A DNA stretch of 64,000 nt from Nocardia mexicana NBRC 108244 (GTDB lineage Bacteria > Actinomycetota > Actinomycetes > Mycobacteriales > Mycobacteriaceae): positions 20,677 to 84,676 of the forward strand of contig NZ_BDBV01000076.1 in the NCBI RefSeq assembly GCF_001613165.1. Reading direction: 5' to 3'. Below, in pieces: positions 56,928 through 64,000 of the stretch. Numbering within the stretch: position 1 is the first letter of the stretch; each line of letters opens with the position of its first letter. The notes under the pieces are model-generated. The model was not told the origin of the DNA. It did no database searches and saw nothing but the letters and a program-made list of their open reading frames with translations. The translations under genes were made by a program, and so were the position numbers.

Positions 56928-57808
56928 AGTTCTCACTCGGGATCGCGATGAGCCCGCTCGAGCAGCTGCCGGAGCTGGCGAAAACCGCCGAGGAGTGCGG
57001 CTTCTCGGGGATCGCCCTGCCGGATTCGCTGTTCTACATGCAGGAGCAGGCGGCGAAGTACCCCTATACGCCCGACGGCAGCCGGTTCTGGGGCCCCGAA
57101 ACGCCCTGGGTGGACCCGCTCATCGGCGCGACCGCCATGGCCGCGGCCACCAGCAGCATCCAGTTCTACACCAATGTACTGAAGCTGGGCTCCCGGAATC
57201 CGCTGCTCCTGGCCCGGCAGGTGGGCTCGGTCGCGGCCCTGAGCGGCGACCGGTTCGGATTCGGCGTCGGAATCGGCTGGGCTCCGGAGGAATTCGAATG
57301 GTGCGGCGTGCCATATGCGCGCCGCGGCGCTCGCGTGGACGAGATGATCGAGGTCATCCGGCTTGTACTGGGCGGCGGGATGGTCGAATTCCATGGTGAA
57401 TTCTTCGATTTCGGACCGCTGCAGATGAGTCCCGCACCGAAGCGGCCGGTACCGTTCTACATCGGTGGGCATACCGAGCCCGCGTTACGCCGTGCGGCCC
57501 GTGTCGGCGACGGCTGGTGTTCTGCAATGATGAAATACAAGGACATCTGCAAAACCATCGGCAAACTCACCGCGCTCCGCGCCGAATACGGCCGGACTGA
57601 CCAGTCTTTCGAAATCCAGGTCGTCTGTATCGATCGTTTCGGACGCTCCGGCTACTCCGAACTGGCGGCCGCCGGAGTCACCGACACCATCGTGGTGCCG
57701 TGGGTGTTCGACGGCCTCGGCTTCGACGCCGACCTGGCCGCCAAGCAGGAATCGCTGCACCGCTTCGCCGAGCAGTTCATCGCCGACCCGATCGGAGTTC
57801 CCGCATGA
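56924..57808 (+). CDS. LLM-class F420-dependent oxidoreductase
   Basis: This 294-residue luciferase-like protein (MKFSLGIAMSPLEQLPELAK, LGSRNPLLLARQVGSVAALS, FGFGVGIGWAPEEFEWCGVP) resembles TIGR03619-type F420 enzymes. Its ATG overlaps the ltp3 stop and its stop overlaps the next start, so it belongs to the ltp operon. A reductive step in sterol breakdown is inferred from context. Confidence 0.88.
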
Positions 57809-58239
57809 CGACCACCACCGAGCACCCCGCGCGCATCGCCGGGCGCGCCTCGCAGTCCGCGGTGCGCGCCCGCGACAAGGCCGCCTGGCTGGAGCTTTTC
57901 GCCGCCGACGGCATCGTGGAGGACCCGATCGGGCCGTCGCACTTCGACCCCGAGGGCAAGGGCCACCGCGGCCGCGACGCCATTGCGGCGTTCTGGGACA
58001 AGGCGATCGCACAGACCGAATCGATCGAGTTCGTCTTCGACGACTCCTTCGCCTGCGGCAACGAGGTCGCGTTCACGGGCCTGATCCGCACGCACATCGG
58101 TGGCCAGGTCATCGACGCCGAGGGCGTGTTCACCTACCGGGTCGACGAAGCGGGCAAGATCGCCGCCCTGCGCGCCTTCTGGGAGACCGACCGCGCCATG
58201 AAGACCATGGTCCCGGCGCAAAAAGCGCGCCGGGAATAG
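57805..58239 (+). CDS. NTF2-like protein (ketosteroid-isomerase-like fold)
   Basis: This 144-residue protein has the SnoaL/ketosteroid isomerase fold. IVEDPIGP aligns with the VEDPVG motif of delta-5-3-ketosteroid isomerase and keeps its catalytic Asp. The oxyanion-hole residues Tyr14 and Asp99 of the classic enzyme do not appear to be kept (the second aligns with EGVF). A related but different steroid step, or binding only, is therefore likely. It is the last gene of the ltp operon. Confidence 0.8.
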   Translation: MTTTTEHPARIAGRASQSAVRARDKAAWLELFAADGIVEDPIGPSHFDPEGKGHRGRDAIAAFWDKAIAQTESIEFVFDDSFACGNEVAFTGLIRTHIGGQVIDAEGVFTYRVDEAGKIAALRAFWETDRAMKTMVPAQKARRE

Positions 58240-58270
58240 GAGAGGACGCGCGCCGGGTATAGGAGAGGAC
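58225..58270. repeat. Two 23-bp direct repeats after the NTF2-like gene
   Basis: Units at 58225-58247 and 58248-58270 (GCGCGCCGGGAATAGGAGAG and so on) differ at one base. The first contains the stop codon of the NTF2-like gene. A partial third copy follows. Confidence 0.75.
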
Positions 58271-58284
58271 GCCGGGAGTGACGA

Positions 58285-58311
58285 AGGGCGGGCACCTTTG
58301 GTGCCCGCCCT
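58285..58311. terminator. Strong hairpin terminator between NTF2-like gene and cyp125
   Basis: AGGGCGGGCACC (58285-58296) pairs perfectly with GGTGCCCGCCCT (58300-58311) across a TTT loop. It separates two converging genes and can act in both directions, although no long T-run follows. Confidence 0.75.
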
Positions 58312-58318
58312 CTCCGTT

Positions 58319-58426
58319 GCTACCCATCATTCCGGCCCGCGCGCGGCCACCCATCCATTCCGGCCTGCGTTCGCTACCCATCCGTTCCGGCGTGCGCGCG
58401 CTACCCATCCGTTCCGGCGTGCTTTG
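58319..58426. repeat. Four 27-bp tandem repeats
   Basis: Units start at 58319, 58346, 58373 and 58400, each 27 bp, of the form GCTACCCATCCGTTCCGGCG plus TGCGCGC. The last two are nearly identical. The array lies between the terminator and the end of cyp125. Its function is unknown; repeat expansion by slippage is likely. Confidence 0.8.
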
Positions 58427-58437
58427 GCCGGATGGCG

Positions 58438-59694
58438 TCAATGTGCCACCGGGCAACCCGCGGCCTTGTAGTCCACCTGGAACTCCTTGATGCCGTTGAG
58501 CCAGCCCGACTGCAACCGGCGCGGATCGCCGAGCTTGGAGATGTCGGGCAGGTGGTCGGCGATGGCGTTGAAGATCAGGTCGATCTCCAGCCGGGCCAGG
58601 TTGGCGCCGATGCAGAAGTGCGCGCCGGTGCCGCCGAAGGCCAGGTGCGGGTTGGGATCCCGCAGGATATCGAAGGTGAACGGGTCCTCGAAGACCTCTT
58701 CGTCGAAGTTCGCCGAGCGGTACATCATCACCACCCGCTCGCCCTTCTTGATCTGCACGCCGCTCAACTCGGTGTCCTCGAGCGCGGTCCGCTGGAACGA
58801 GGTGACCGGGGTGGCCCAGCGGATGATCTCCTCGGCCGCGGTCTTGGGCCGCTCCGCCTTGAAAAGCTCCCACTGATCGGGGTTTTCGAGGAAGGCGATC
58901 ATGCCGTGCGTGATGGCGTTACGGGTGGTCTCGTTACCGGCCACCGCGAGCAGGATCACGAAGAAGCCGAACTCCTCCGAGGTCAGCGACTCCCCGTCGA
59001 TATCGGCGTTGACCAGCTCGGTCACGATATCGCTGGCGGGACAGCCCTTTCGCGCCTCGGCCATCTGGTACGAGTAGCCGAGGATCTCCGCGGACGCCGC
59101 CACCGGGTCGGCGGTGGACTCGGGATCGTCGTAGCCGGTCATGTCGTTGGACCATTGGAAGACCTTCATCCGGTCCTCCTGCGGCACCCCGATCAGCTCG
59201 GCGATGGCCTGCAGCGGCAGCTCGCACGCCACCTGCGTGACGAAATCGCCGGATCCGGAGGCCGCGGCCGCCTCGACGATCGACTTGGCCCGCGCCGACA
59301 GCTCGGCGCGCAGCCCGTTGATCGCGCGCGGCGTGAAGCCCTTCGAGATGAGCTTGCGCATCCGCGTGTGCTGCGGCGCGTCCTGGTTGAGCAGCACGAA
59401 CCGCTGCAGTTCGATCTGCTCGCGGGTGATGTCGTCGTTGAAGCGCGGGATCGCGGTGTTCTCGAAGTTCGAGAACACGTCGCTGCGCCGCGACACCTCC
59501 TTGACGTCGGCATGCTTGGTGAGCACCCAGAACCCCTCGTCCTGGAAGCCGCCGGTGCTGGGCGACTTCGGGTTCCACCAGATCGGGGCGCTGCGGCGCA
59601 GCTCGGCCAGCTCTTCGACCGGCACCCGCTGGGCCCAGATCTCCGGGTCCGTCACATCGAAGCCATCGGGAACGTTAGGCCGTGCTGTGTCCAC
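58438..59694 (-). CDS. cyp125: Cytochrome P450 CYP125 (steroid C26 monooxygenase)
   Basis: This 418-residue P450 oxidises the cholesterol side-chain terminus to start its breakdown. It is collinear with M. tuberculosis CYP125: oxygen-activation motif AGNETTRN, ExxR in EEIIRWA, heme-ligand Cys in FGGTGAHFCIGANLAR, and the end GCPVAH. A GTG at 59694 with AAGGAGA upstream is chosen. The longer frame from 59736 would run through the KstR operator. Confidence 0.94.
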   Translation of the reverse strand: MDTARPNVPDGFDVTDPEIWAQRVPVEELAELRRSAPIWWNPKSPSTGGFQDEGFWVLTKHADVKEVSRRSDVFSNFENTAIPRFNDDITREQIELQRFVLLNQDAPQHTRMRKLISKGFTPRAINGLRAELSARAKSIVEAAAASGSGDFVTQVACELPLQAIAELIGVPQEDRMKVFQWSNDMTGYDDPESTADPVAASAEILGYSYQMAEARKGCPASDIVTELVNADIDGESLTSEEFGFFVILLAVAGNETTRNAITHGMIAFLENPDQWELFKAERPKTAAEEIIRWATPVTSFQRTALEDTELSGVQIKKGERVVMMYRSANFDEEVFEDPFTFDILRDPNPHLAFGGTGAHFCIGANLARLEIDLIFNAIADHLPDISKLGDPRRLQSGWLNGIKEFQVDYKAAGCPVAH

Positions 59695-59714
59695 CAGCTG
59701 TCTCCTTCGACTAA

Positions 59715-59730
59715 CTGAAACAGGTTCTAT
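59715..59730. promoter_or_regulatory. KstR-like operator 8 (cyp125 promoter)
   Basis: CTGAAACAGGTTCTAT contains TGAAACAGGTTCTA, a full match to the KstR consensus. It lies about 20 bp upstream of the cyp125 start. Confidence 0.85.
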
Positions 59731-59792
59731 CGTCATTGAAGCATAGGCGGTAGAACTAGTGAAGAAGCGGATAACTAGACTGAGAATGATCG

Positions 59793-59808
59793 CAGAACCT
59801 GTTTCAGT
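59793..59808. promoter_or_regulatory. KstR-like operator 9 (fadA5 promoter)
   Basis: CAGAACCTGTTTCAGT fits the KstR consensus except for the first fixed base. It lies 20 bp upstream of fadA5. Together with operator 8 it places both divergent genes under KstR. Confidence 0.82.
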
Positions 59809-59828
59809 TTCTGCCCGAAAGGAACGAC

Positions 59829-60995
59829 ATGGGCACTCCCGTCATCGTCGAGGCCGCGCGGACGCCGATCGGCAAACGCGGCGGCTGGCTGGCCGGTCTA
59901 CACGCCACCGAGGTCCTGGGCGCCGCCCAGCGCGGCGTGCTCGAGCGCGCACACGTAGACCCGGCGCTGGTCGAGCAGGTCATCGGCGGCTGCGTCATGC
60001 AGGTGGGCGAGCAGGGCAACAACGTCACCCGCACCGCCTGGCTGCACGCCGGACTCCCCTGGCAGACCGGCGCCACCACCATCGACGCCCAGTGCGGTTC
60101 GGCCCAGCAGGCCAACCACCTGATCGCCGGGCTGATCGCCGCCGGTGCCATCGATACCGGCCTGGCCTGCGGCGTCGAGTCCATGAGCCACGTGCCGCTG
60201 GGCGCGAACGTCGGCGAGAACGCCGGACCACGCCGCCCCGCCAGCTGGGATATCGACATGCCCAATCAGTTCGAGGCGGCCGAGCGAATTGCCAAGCGGC
60301 GCGGCATCACCCGCGACGACATCGACGAATTCGGCGTTCGCTCACAGCGTCTCGCCGCGCAGGCGTGGGCCGAGGGGCGCTACGAGCGCGAGGTACTCAC
60401 CGTCACCGCACCCCAGGTGGACAAGGAGGGCAACCTCACCGGCGAGAAGCTCGACGTCAATCGCGACCAGGGCCTGCGCGACACCACACGGGAGGGACTG
60501 GCCAAGCTGAAGCCGGTGCTCGAGGGCGGTATCCACACCGCCGGAACGTCGTCGCAGGTCTCCGATGGCGCCGCCGCGGTGCTGCTGATGGACGAACAGG
60601 CTGCCGCCCGTGCGGGTTTGCGCCCGCGCGCCCGCATCGTGACGCAGGCGCTGGTCGGTGCGGAGCCGGAGTTCCACCTCGACGGTCCGGTGCAGGCGAC
60701 CAGCCGGCTGCTGGAGCGGTCGGGCATGAGCATGTCCGATATCGACGTGTTCGAGATCAACGAGGCGTTCGCCTCGGTGCCGCTCTCGTGGGCCTCGGTA
60801 CACCGCCCCGACCTGGATCGGGTCAACGTCAACGGCGGTGCGATCGCACTCGGGCATCCGGTGGGCAGCACCGGATCGCGCCTCATCACGACGGCCCTGC
60901 ACGAGCTGGAACGGTCGGACAAGTCGATCGCCATGGTCCTCATGTGCGCCGGTGGCGCACTTGCGACAGGCACGATCATCGAGAGGGTCTCGTAA
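59829..60995 (+). CDS. fadA5: Acetyl-CoA acyltransferase FadA5 (steroid thiolase)
   Basis: This 388-residue thiolase cleaves acetyl-CoA or propionyl-CoA from 3-oxo steroid-CoA intermediates. The catalytic residues are Cys89 in DAQCGSAQQ, His343 in IALGHPVG and Cys373 in LMCAGGALATG. It is divergent from cyp125, as in M. tuberculosis. AAAGGAACGAC precedes the ATG at 59829. Confidence 0.94.
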   Translation: MGTPVIVEAARTPIGKRGGWLAGLHATEVLGAAQRGVLERAHVDPALVEQVIGGCVMQVGEQGNNVTRTAWLHAGLPWQTGATTIDAQCGSAQQANHLIAGLIAAGAIDTGLACGVESMSHVPLGANVGENAGPRRPASWDIDMPNQFEAAERIAKRRGITRDDIDEFGVRSQRLAAQAWAEGRYEREVLTVTAPQVDKEGNLTGEKLDVNRDQGLRDTTREGLAKLKPVLEGGIHTAGTSSQVSDGAAAVLLMDEQAAARAGLRPRARIVTQALVGAEPEFHLDGPVQATSRLLERSGMSMSDIDVFEINEAFASVPLSWASVHRPDLDRVNVNGGAIALGHPVGSTGSRLITTALHELERSDKSIAMVLMCAGGALATGTIIERVS

Positions 60996-61090
60996 CCCCC
61001 AGCTTTCAGGGGCAATGGTTGAATCTTCATCCCCTAAACCGTCAAACGTGGCGTACGCCACACAATATGCGGTACAGAAGGAAGGATGAG

Positions 61091-61126
61091 ATGTCAGCTA
61101 TCTTGAGGCTACCGAAGGCCCGTTGA
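61091..61126 (+). CDS. Possible 11-residue leader peptide
   Basis: ATG at 61091 begins MSAILRLPKAR and stops at 61126. A near-ideal GGAAGGATGAG lies immediately upstream. The stop codon lies inside the left arm of a hairpin (61117-61128 with 61136-61147). Small size makes it uncertain that it is translated, but the strong site and hairpin suggest a leader or attenuator ahead of the EspR-like gene. Confidence 0.35.
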   Translation: MSAILRLPKAR

Positions 61127-61147
61127 ACAAGACCCGTTCGACGGGCC
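61117..61147 (+). terminator. Hairpin overlapping the mini-ORF stop
   Basis: GGCCCGTTGAAC (61117-61128) pairs with GTTCGACGGGCC (61136-61147), 12 bp with one G-U pair and a 7-nt loop. It may terminate fadA5 transcription or act with the mini-ORF in attenuation. No T-run follows. Confidence 0.5.
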
Positions 61148-61353
61148 AATACCGGTCTCCACCAGCGGTTCCCAACAACCGGTGCGGTGGCCCGCAAACG
61201 CCCCGGCCACAACCGGTTCCCGAACCGGTCGCCTGGAAGCTTCAAGGAAATCGCGAATCAGGCGTAGGTTTTCAGTTACTCAGCCGCTAATATCAATGAT
61301 ACGTATCCGAGATAACGACTGTTAGTACAGCGAAGGGAATTGGGCGGCTCACA

Positions 61354-61770
61354 ATGGCTGATTTCGCGGCGCGGCTGAACAAGCTGTTCGAAACCGTGCA
61401 TCCCCCGGGGCGTAAGCCGCACACCAACGCCGAGGTGGCGGCTGCGCTGACGGCCTCCGGCCATCCGATCTCGAAACCGTATCTCTCGCAGTTGCGGTCG
61501 GGACAGCGGACCAACCCGTCCGACGAGACGGTGGCCGCGTTGGCGAAGTTCTTCAAGGTCAAACCGGACTACTTCTTCAACGACATCTACGCCGCCAAGA
61601 TCGATCACGATCTCGAGCTGCTGTCCCAGCTGCAGGGCTATGGACTGCGTCGGTTGTCGAGTAGGGCGTTCGATCTTTCCGAGGAATCGCAGAACCTCCT
61701 CACCTCCATGGCGGAGAAGCTGCGAGCGAGCGAGGGTCTGCCCGAGATCCCGCCGGACGGCACGGAATAG
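61354..61770 (+). CDS. espR: EspR-like XRE-family regulator
   Basis: This 138-residue protein is very like M. tuberculosis EspR: FAARLNKLFETVHPPGRKPH, PYLSQLRSGQRTNPSDETVA and the ALAKFFKVKPDYF segment, then a C-terminal helical dimerisation domain. The helix-turn-helix lies at about 25-60. EspR is a nucleoid-associated regulator linked to ESX-1 in mycobacteria; no ESX genes are in this window, so the role here is probably broader. Confidence 0.88.
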   Translation: MADFAARLNKLFETVHPPGRKPHTNAEVAAALTASGHPISKPYLSQLRSGQRTNPSDETVAALAKFFKVKPDYFFNDIYAAKIDHDLELLSQLQGYGLRRLSSRAFDLSEESQNLLTSMAEKLRASEGLPEIPPDGTE

Positions 61771-61786
61771 CAAGTCCCACAAGGCG

Positions 61787-61825
61787 ACACAGTGCGGTGT
61801 CTCGGAGCCGCACTGTGTTTGTTTT
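61787..61825 (+). terminator. Intrinsic terminator of the EspR-like gene
   Basis: ACACAGTGCGG (61787-61797) pairs with CCGCACTGTGT (61808-61818), an 11-bp stem with a 10-nt loop, followed by TTGTTTT. It lies 17 bp after the stop codon. Confidence 0.85.
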
Positions 61826-61826
61826 G

Positions 61827-61864
61827 CGGCTGAGACCGAAGCGGGAACGCTTCGGTCTCAGCCG
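61827..61864. terminator. Perfect 17-bp hairpin with GGAA tetraloop
   Basis: Arms at 61827-61843 and 61848-61864 are perfectly complementary over 17 bp with a GGAA loop of the GNRA type. It directly follows the terminator of the EspR-like gene. It may be a second terminator, or a stable RNA element. Confidence 0.7.
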
Positions 61865-62006
61865 TGTCCGCACTCGGCAGCTCGGGCGGCCGGGTCTGAT
61901 GCCATGCCCGAGCGCGCTTTCCGCCGTGTGACGCACGCCGCAATACCGGTCGGTCGGGCGAATCCCCGGCGTCTGTGATCCGCCCATGCCCACTGCCCGA
62001 TCCGTT

Positions 62007-62201
62007 GCCCAGCCCACATGCCCCGGCGCCCACATCGCCCACCGCGCGCCCAATTCGCATGCCCCCGGCCCACATCGGCCGTCCCGCACCCAGCTCACAT
62101 CCCCCGGCCCACACCGGCCGCCGCGCACCCAGCTCACATCCCCCGGCCCACACCGGCCGCCGCGCACCCAGCTCACATGCCCCGGCCCACATCGGCCGCC
62201 G
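62007..62201. repeat. Five 39-bp tandem repeats
   Basis: A 39-bp period runs from about 62007: units begin at 62007, 62046, 62085, 62124 and 62163. The last three are nearly identical, with CGCACCCAGCTCACATCCCC then CGGCCCACACCGGCCGCCG. Each unit holds a CGGCC-CACA-CGGCC inverted repeat. On the minus strand the array is open and would encode SWVRGGRCGPGDV repeats, but no ribosome-binding site supports a gene. Confidence 0.8.
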
Positions 62202-62234
62202 GACCTCGTGTGATCGCCGGGGCACCAGCGTGAT

Positions 62235-63260
62235 TCAGCCCCGCTGGGTCGCGGCGGGTCGCGGCTCGGCCGGAGTGGCGTCGAAGGCTCGGGCGATGGC
62301 GCGCACCCAGCCGCGCGGGCTCATGCCCTCGGGGGGCCTGATCCAGCGCGCGTCGACGATCACGTCCCCGAGCGGATGGCGAGCCCAGTACGCGACCTTG
62401 GCGGCCCGCTCGCTGACCGAACTCGCGGGCTCGCCCGCGACCACCAACTCCATGCCGCCGCCGGACTGGACGTAGAGCGCGTCCATGATCTGCGCGACCT
62501 GATCGGAGGCCTTGAGCTGCGTGCTGGACGGGGTCTTCTCGGAGGCCACCACCTCGGGGAAGCGCCCGACCATGGTGCGGTGCAGGGGCCGAATCTGCCG
62601 CAGCAGCAGGCGCGCTCGCGCCCACAGCTCGATCACGATCCAGACCGCGCCGACCGCGATGAGCAGGCTGGCCGCCTGCCACGCGGGCCAGTACCACCCC
62701 GCCTGCCCCGGCCGGGCCGGTGCCACATCCATGGCCAGACGGCGGATCGACAGCACCGCCAGCACGCCGACCAGGATGGTTCCCGAGGTGTACAGGGCGA
62801 TCCCGCGGCCCAGACCCGTCCAGTCCAGATTGCGCAGGCCGGTGAAGGCGACGAACACGCACGCCAGCAGCGTCACCACCCAGCCGAACATGATGGACCA
62901 CGCCAGCGTGACCGCGATGGCGACGATTCCGACGGCGTAGATGAGCGCACCGATCTGGCGCAGGTTCTGCCGCGACACGATCGGCCAGGCCGCCGCGGCC
63001 ACCACCGAGGTGGCCACGGAGAACAGCAGCCAGGCCGACACCTGGATCCGATCGGCGAGCATCTGGCCGCGAATTCCGTTGGGCAGCAGATGGTCCAAGG
63101 CAACGCCGACCTCGGGAATGGAGACGGTGGCGGCCGCGGCGACGGCGGCCACGGCCACCACGATCGCGACCCGCGCGGTCGTCGCCGGCTTCACCAGGAC
63201 GCGCCCGACGCGGGCACCGGCGGCCATCCAGACCAGCAGGGCAGTCAGCCAGAACGTCAT
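62235..63260 (-). CDS. MAB_1171c-like multi-span membrane protein
   Basis: This 341-residue protein has about seven hydrophobic segments in residues 1-220, then a cytosolic domain of about 110 residues (TPSSTQLKASDQVAQIMDAL). It resembles the actinobacterial MAB_1171c family, whose function is not known. It is 13 bp downstream of the ImmA/IrrE-like gene. These two families often occur together with an XRE-type regulator. Confidence 0.8.
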   Translation of the reverse strand: MTFWLTALLVWMAAGARVGRVLVKPATTARVAIVVAVAAVAAAATVSIPEVGVALDHLLPNGIRGQMLADRIQVSAWLLFSVATSVVAAAAWPIVSRQNLRQIGALIYAVGIVAIAVTLAWSIMFGWVVTLLACVFVAFTGLRNLDWTGLGRGIALYTSGTILVGVLAVLSIRRLAMDVAPARPGQAGWYWPAWQAASLLIAVGAVWIVIELWARARLLLRQIRPLHRTMVGRFPEVVASEKTPSSTQLKASDQVAQIMDALYVQSGGGMELVVAGEPASSVSERAAKVAYWARHPLGDVIVDARWIRPPEGMSPRGWVRAIARAFDATPAEPRPAATQRG

Positions 63261-63273
63261 GCCGTCACCTCGC

Positions 63274-63786
63274 TCATCCGAGTGCCTCGTCGAATCGCAG
63301 GACCGATACGCCGGCGCCCCGGTTGTGGAATACGCGCAGGCGGGTCATCAGCATGCTGGCGAAGGTCTCTGCCTCCCACTCGCATTGGTCGTCCTCGCCG
63401 TCCTCGACGATCTGCTGGTGCGCGCGCTGGCTGAGCATGTAGGCGATCAGGTCGTCGTCGGCCTCCAGGGTCACCGCGGGAGCCGGCTCGCCGGGATGGT
63501 CGAAGATGATGTGCCCCAACTCGTGTGCGAGCGTGTGGTCGCGGCTCGGCAACGCCGAGGCCAGCACGATGATGTCCTTGTCCGGGTAGCTGCGCCGCTG
63601 TCCGCACACGCCGGGACCCAGTTCGCCGCTGGCGATCTCGATCGGGCGACGGCGCTCGGCCGAGATGGCCAGCACCACCTCGTCGAGCGTGGTGGCGTCG
63701 AAGTCGGCCGCCACCGCGCAGACCGCGTCGACGGCGGCCGCGACCCGGCGATAGGAGCGGTTACTTTGCGTGCGACTGTCCGTCAT
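63274..63786 (-). CDS. ImmA/IrrE-like metallopeptidase
   Basis: This 170-residue protein has a zinc-peptidase motif: His88, Glu89 and His92 in TLAHELGHIIFDHPG, with a downstream acidic segment (CEWEAETFASML) that supplies the third ligand. ImmA/IrrE proteins cleave or bind XRE-type repressors. An EspR-like XRE protein is encoded 1.5 kb away and a MAB_1171c-like protein is encoded next. The target is not known. Confidence 0.85.
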   Translation of the reverse strand: MTDSRTQSNRSYRRVAAAVDAVCAVAADFDATTLDEVVLAISAERRRPIEIASGELGPGVCGQRRSYPDKDIIVLASALPSRDHTLAHELGHIIFDHPGEPAPAVTLEADDDLIAYMLSQRAHQQIVEDGEDDQCEWEAETFASMLMTRLRVFHNRGAGVSVLRFDEALG

Positions 63787-63797
63787 CGGTCACCCCC

Positions 63798-64000
63798 TCA
63801 TGCCCTCGGTCCGAAGAACTCCGCACGGGCGGCGTCGATGCGCGCCTGGGCGGCCGAGGCACTCTGGAAGCTGACCGCGCCGGATCCGGCCGCGGCCAAC
63901 GCCATTGCGGCCACGCCGCCGACGACGCTCAGCACCTTGATGGGCGGCAGCAGGCCGCTGTCGGCGGTGGGGCGCACGTTCGGCTGCGCCTGCGCCGGCG
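63798..64000 (-). CDS. C-terminal part of a single-span membrane protein (cut by window edge)
   Basis: The last 67 residues of a gene that begins beyond the window. A hydrophobic helix (IKVLSVVGGVAAMALAAAGS) is followed by a short helical tail ending DAARAEFFGPRA. A Pro-rich region precedes the helix. It ends 11 bp upstream of the ImmA/IrrE-like start, so they form one operon. Function is not recognised. Confidence 0.7.
   Translation of the reverse strand, partial: PAQAQPNVRPTADSGLLPPIKVLSVVGGVAAMALAAAGSGAVSFQSASAAQARIDAARAEFFGPRA

Larger units (their letters stand above)
61001..61353. other. Spacer between fadA5 and the EspR-like gene
   Basis: This 353-bp spacer holds an 11-codon ORF with a strong ribosome-binding site (61091-61126), a 12-bp-stem hairpin that overlaps its stop (61117-61147), an ACCGGTT/AACCGGT inverted repeat near 61216-61233, and AT-rich sequence near 61290-61330 that probably carries the espR-like promoter. 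Confidence 0.6.

Noticed and set aside
58319..58426. Possible CRISPR array
   Set aside because: The 27-bp units abut each other without spacers.
59695..59736. Longer N-terminus for cyp125
   Set aside because: The extra codons run through the KstR operator. The GTG at 59694 has AAGGAGA at a good distance.
62007..62201. Possible CRISPR array
   Set aside because: The units are contiguous with no unique spacers, and no cas genes are nearby.
61700..62225. Minus-strand frame encoding SWVRGGRCGPGDV repeats
   Set aside because: The repeats come from the 39-bp DNA array; there is no ribosome-binding site or known family, and the frame runs through two terminators.

Overview
The window is about 69-70% GC and reads as the chromosome of a mycolic-acid actinomycete, most likely a Nocardia or close relative. 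The evidence is a complete mce4-type operon with yrbE genes, an antigen 85-type mycolyltransferase-like esterase, PhoP/PhoR and EspR homologues close to those of Mycobacterium tuberculosis, a KstR-type cholesterol regulon, MbtH and MAB_1171c-type proteins. Genes are dense and many overlap by the 4 bp typical of translational coupling. No insertion sequence, prophage, rRNA or CRISPR array was seen; there is one tRNA, tRNA-Thr(TGT).

Layout. 1-3315: end of an aliphatic amidase gene, a MarR regulator and two tandem AmiC-like amide-sensor proteins. 3355-5004: purQ-purS, then a divergent metallo-beta-lactamase-fold protein. 5032-12434: a glutamine/glutamate/GABA module with an M20 peptidase, a small anchored protein, a GadC-like permease, a glutaminase gene carrying a frameshift, gadB and a second GadC-like permease. 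12522-14256: lysG/lysE exporter pair. 14338-26592: housekeeping and cell-envelope genes (DUF2334 deacetylase, S9 peptidase, mycolyltransferase-like esterase, two HIT proteins, purB, a TetR regulator, an aminotransferase, an M23 peptidase, purD). 26688-28927: phoR-phoP. 29057-32521: tRNA-Thr, an orphan mbtH, an alpha/beta hydrolase, a small conserved ORF and otsA.

32537-60995 is a cholesterol uptake and catabolism region with the order known from the M. tuberculosis otsA-mce4-hsd4A-fdxD-fadE26-fadE27 segment, followed by fadD19, a second acyl-CoA synthetase, an F420-type oxidoreductase, a DUF35 protein, ltp4, ltp3, a second LLM oxidoreductase, an NTF2-like protein, cyp125 and fadA5. Mce4 would import the sterol; CYP125 oxidises the side-chain end; FadD19 activates the acid to a CoA thioester; FadE26/FadE27, Hsd4A, FadA5 and the Ltp proteins would shorten the side chain. 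Nine KstR-like operators lie at the expected promoters and help to choose start codons. A separate block (P-loop kinase, VOC protein, SigG-like sigma factor) sits inside this region.

61001-64000 holds an EspR-like regulator between hairpin- and repeat-rich spacers, then an ImmA/IrrE-like metallopeptidase, a MAB_1171c-like membrane protein and the end of a single-span membrane protein. The most unusual material is in spacers: a palindromic repeat family at two convergent gene ends, four tandem 34-41 bp hairpin repeats before an alpha/beta hydrolase gene, 27-bp and 39-bp tandem repeats, and an 11-codon ORF ending inside a hairpin.
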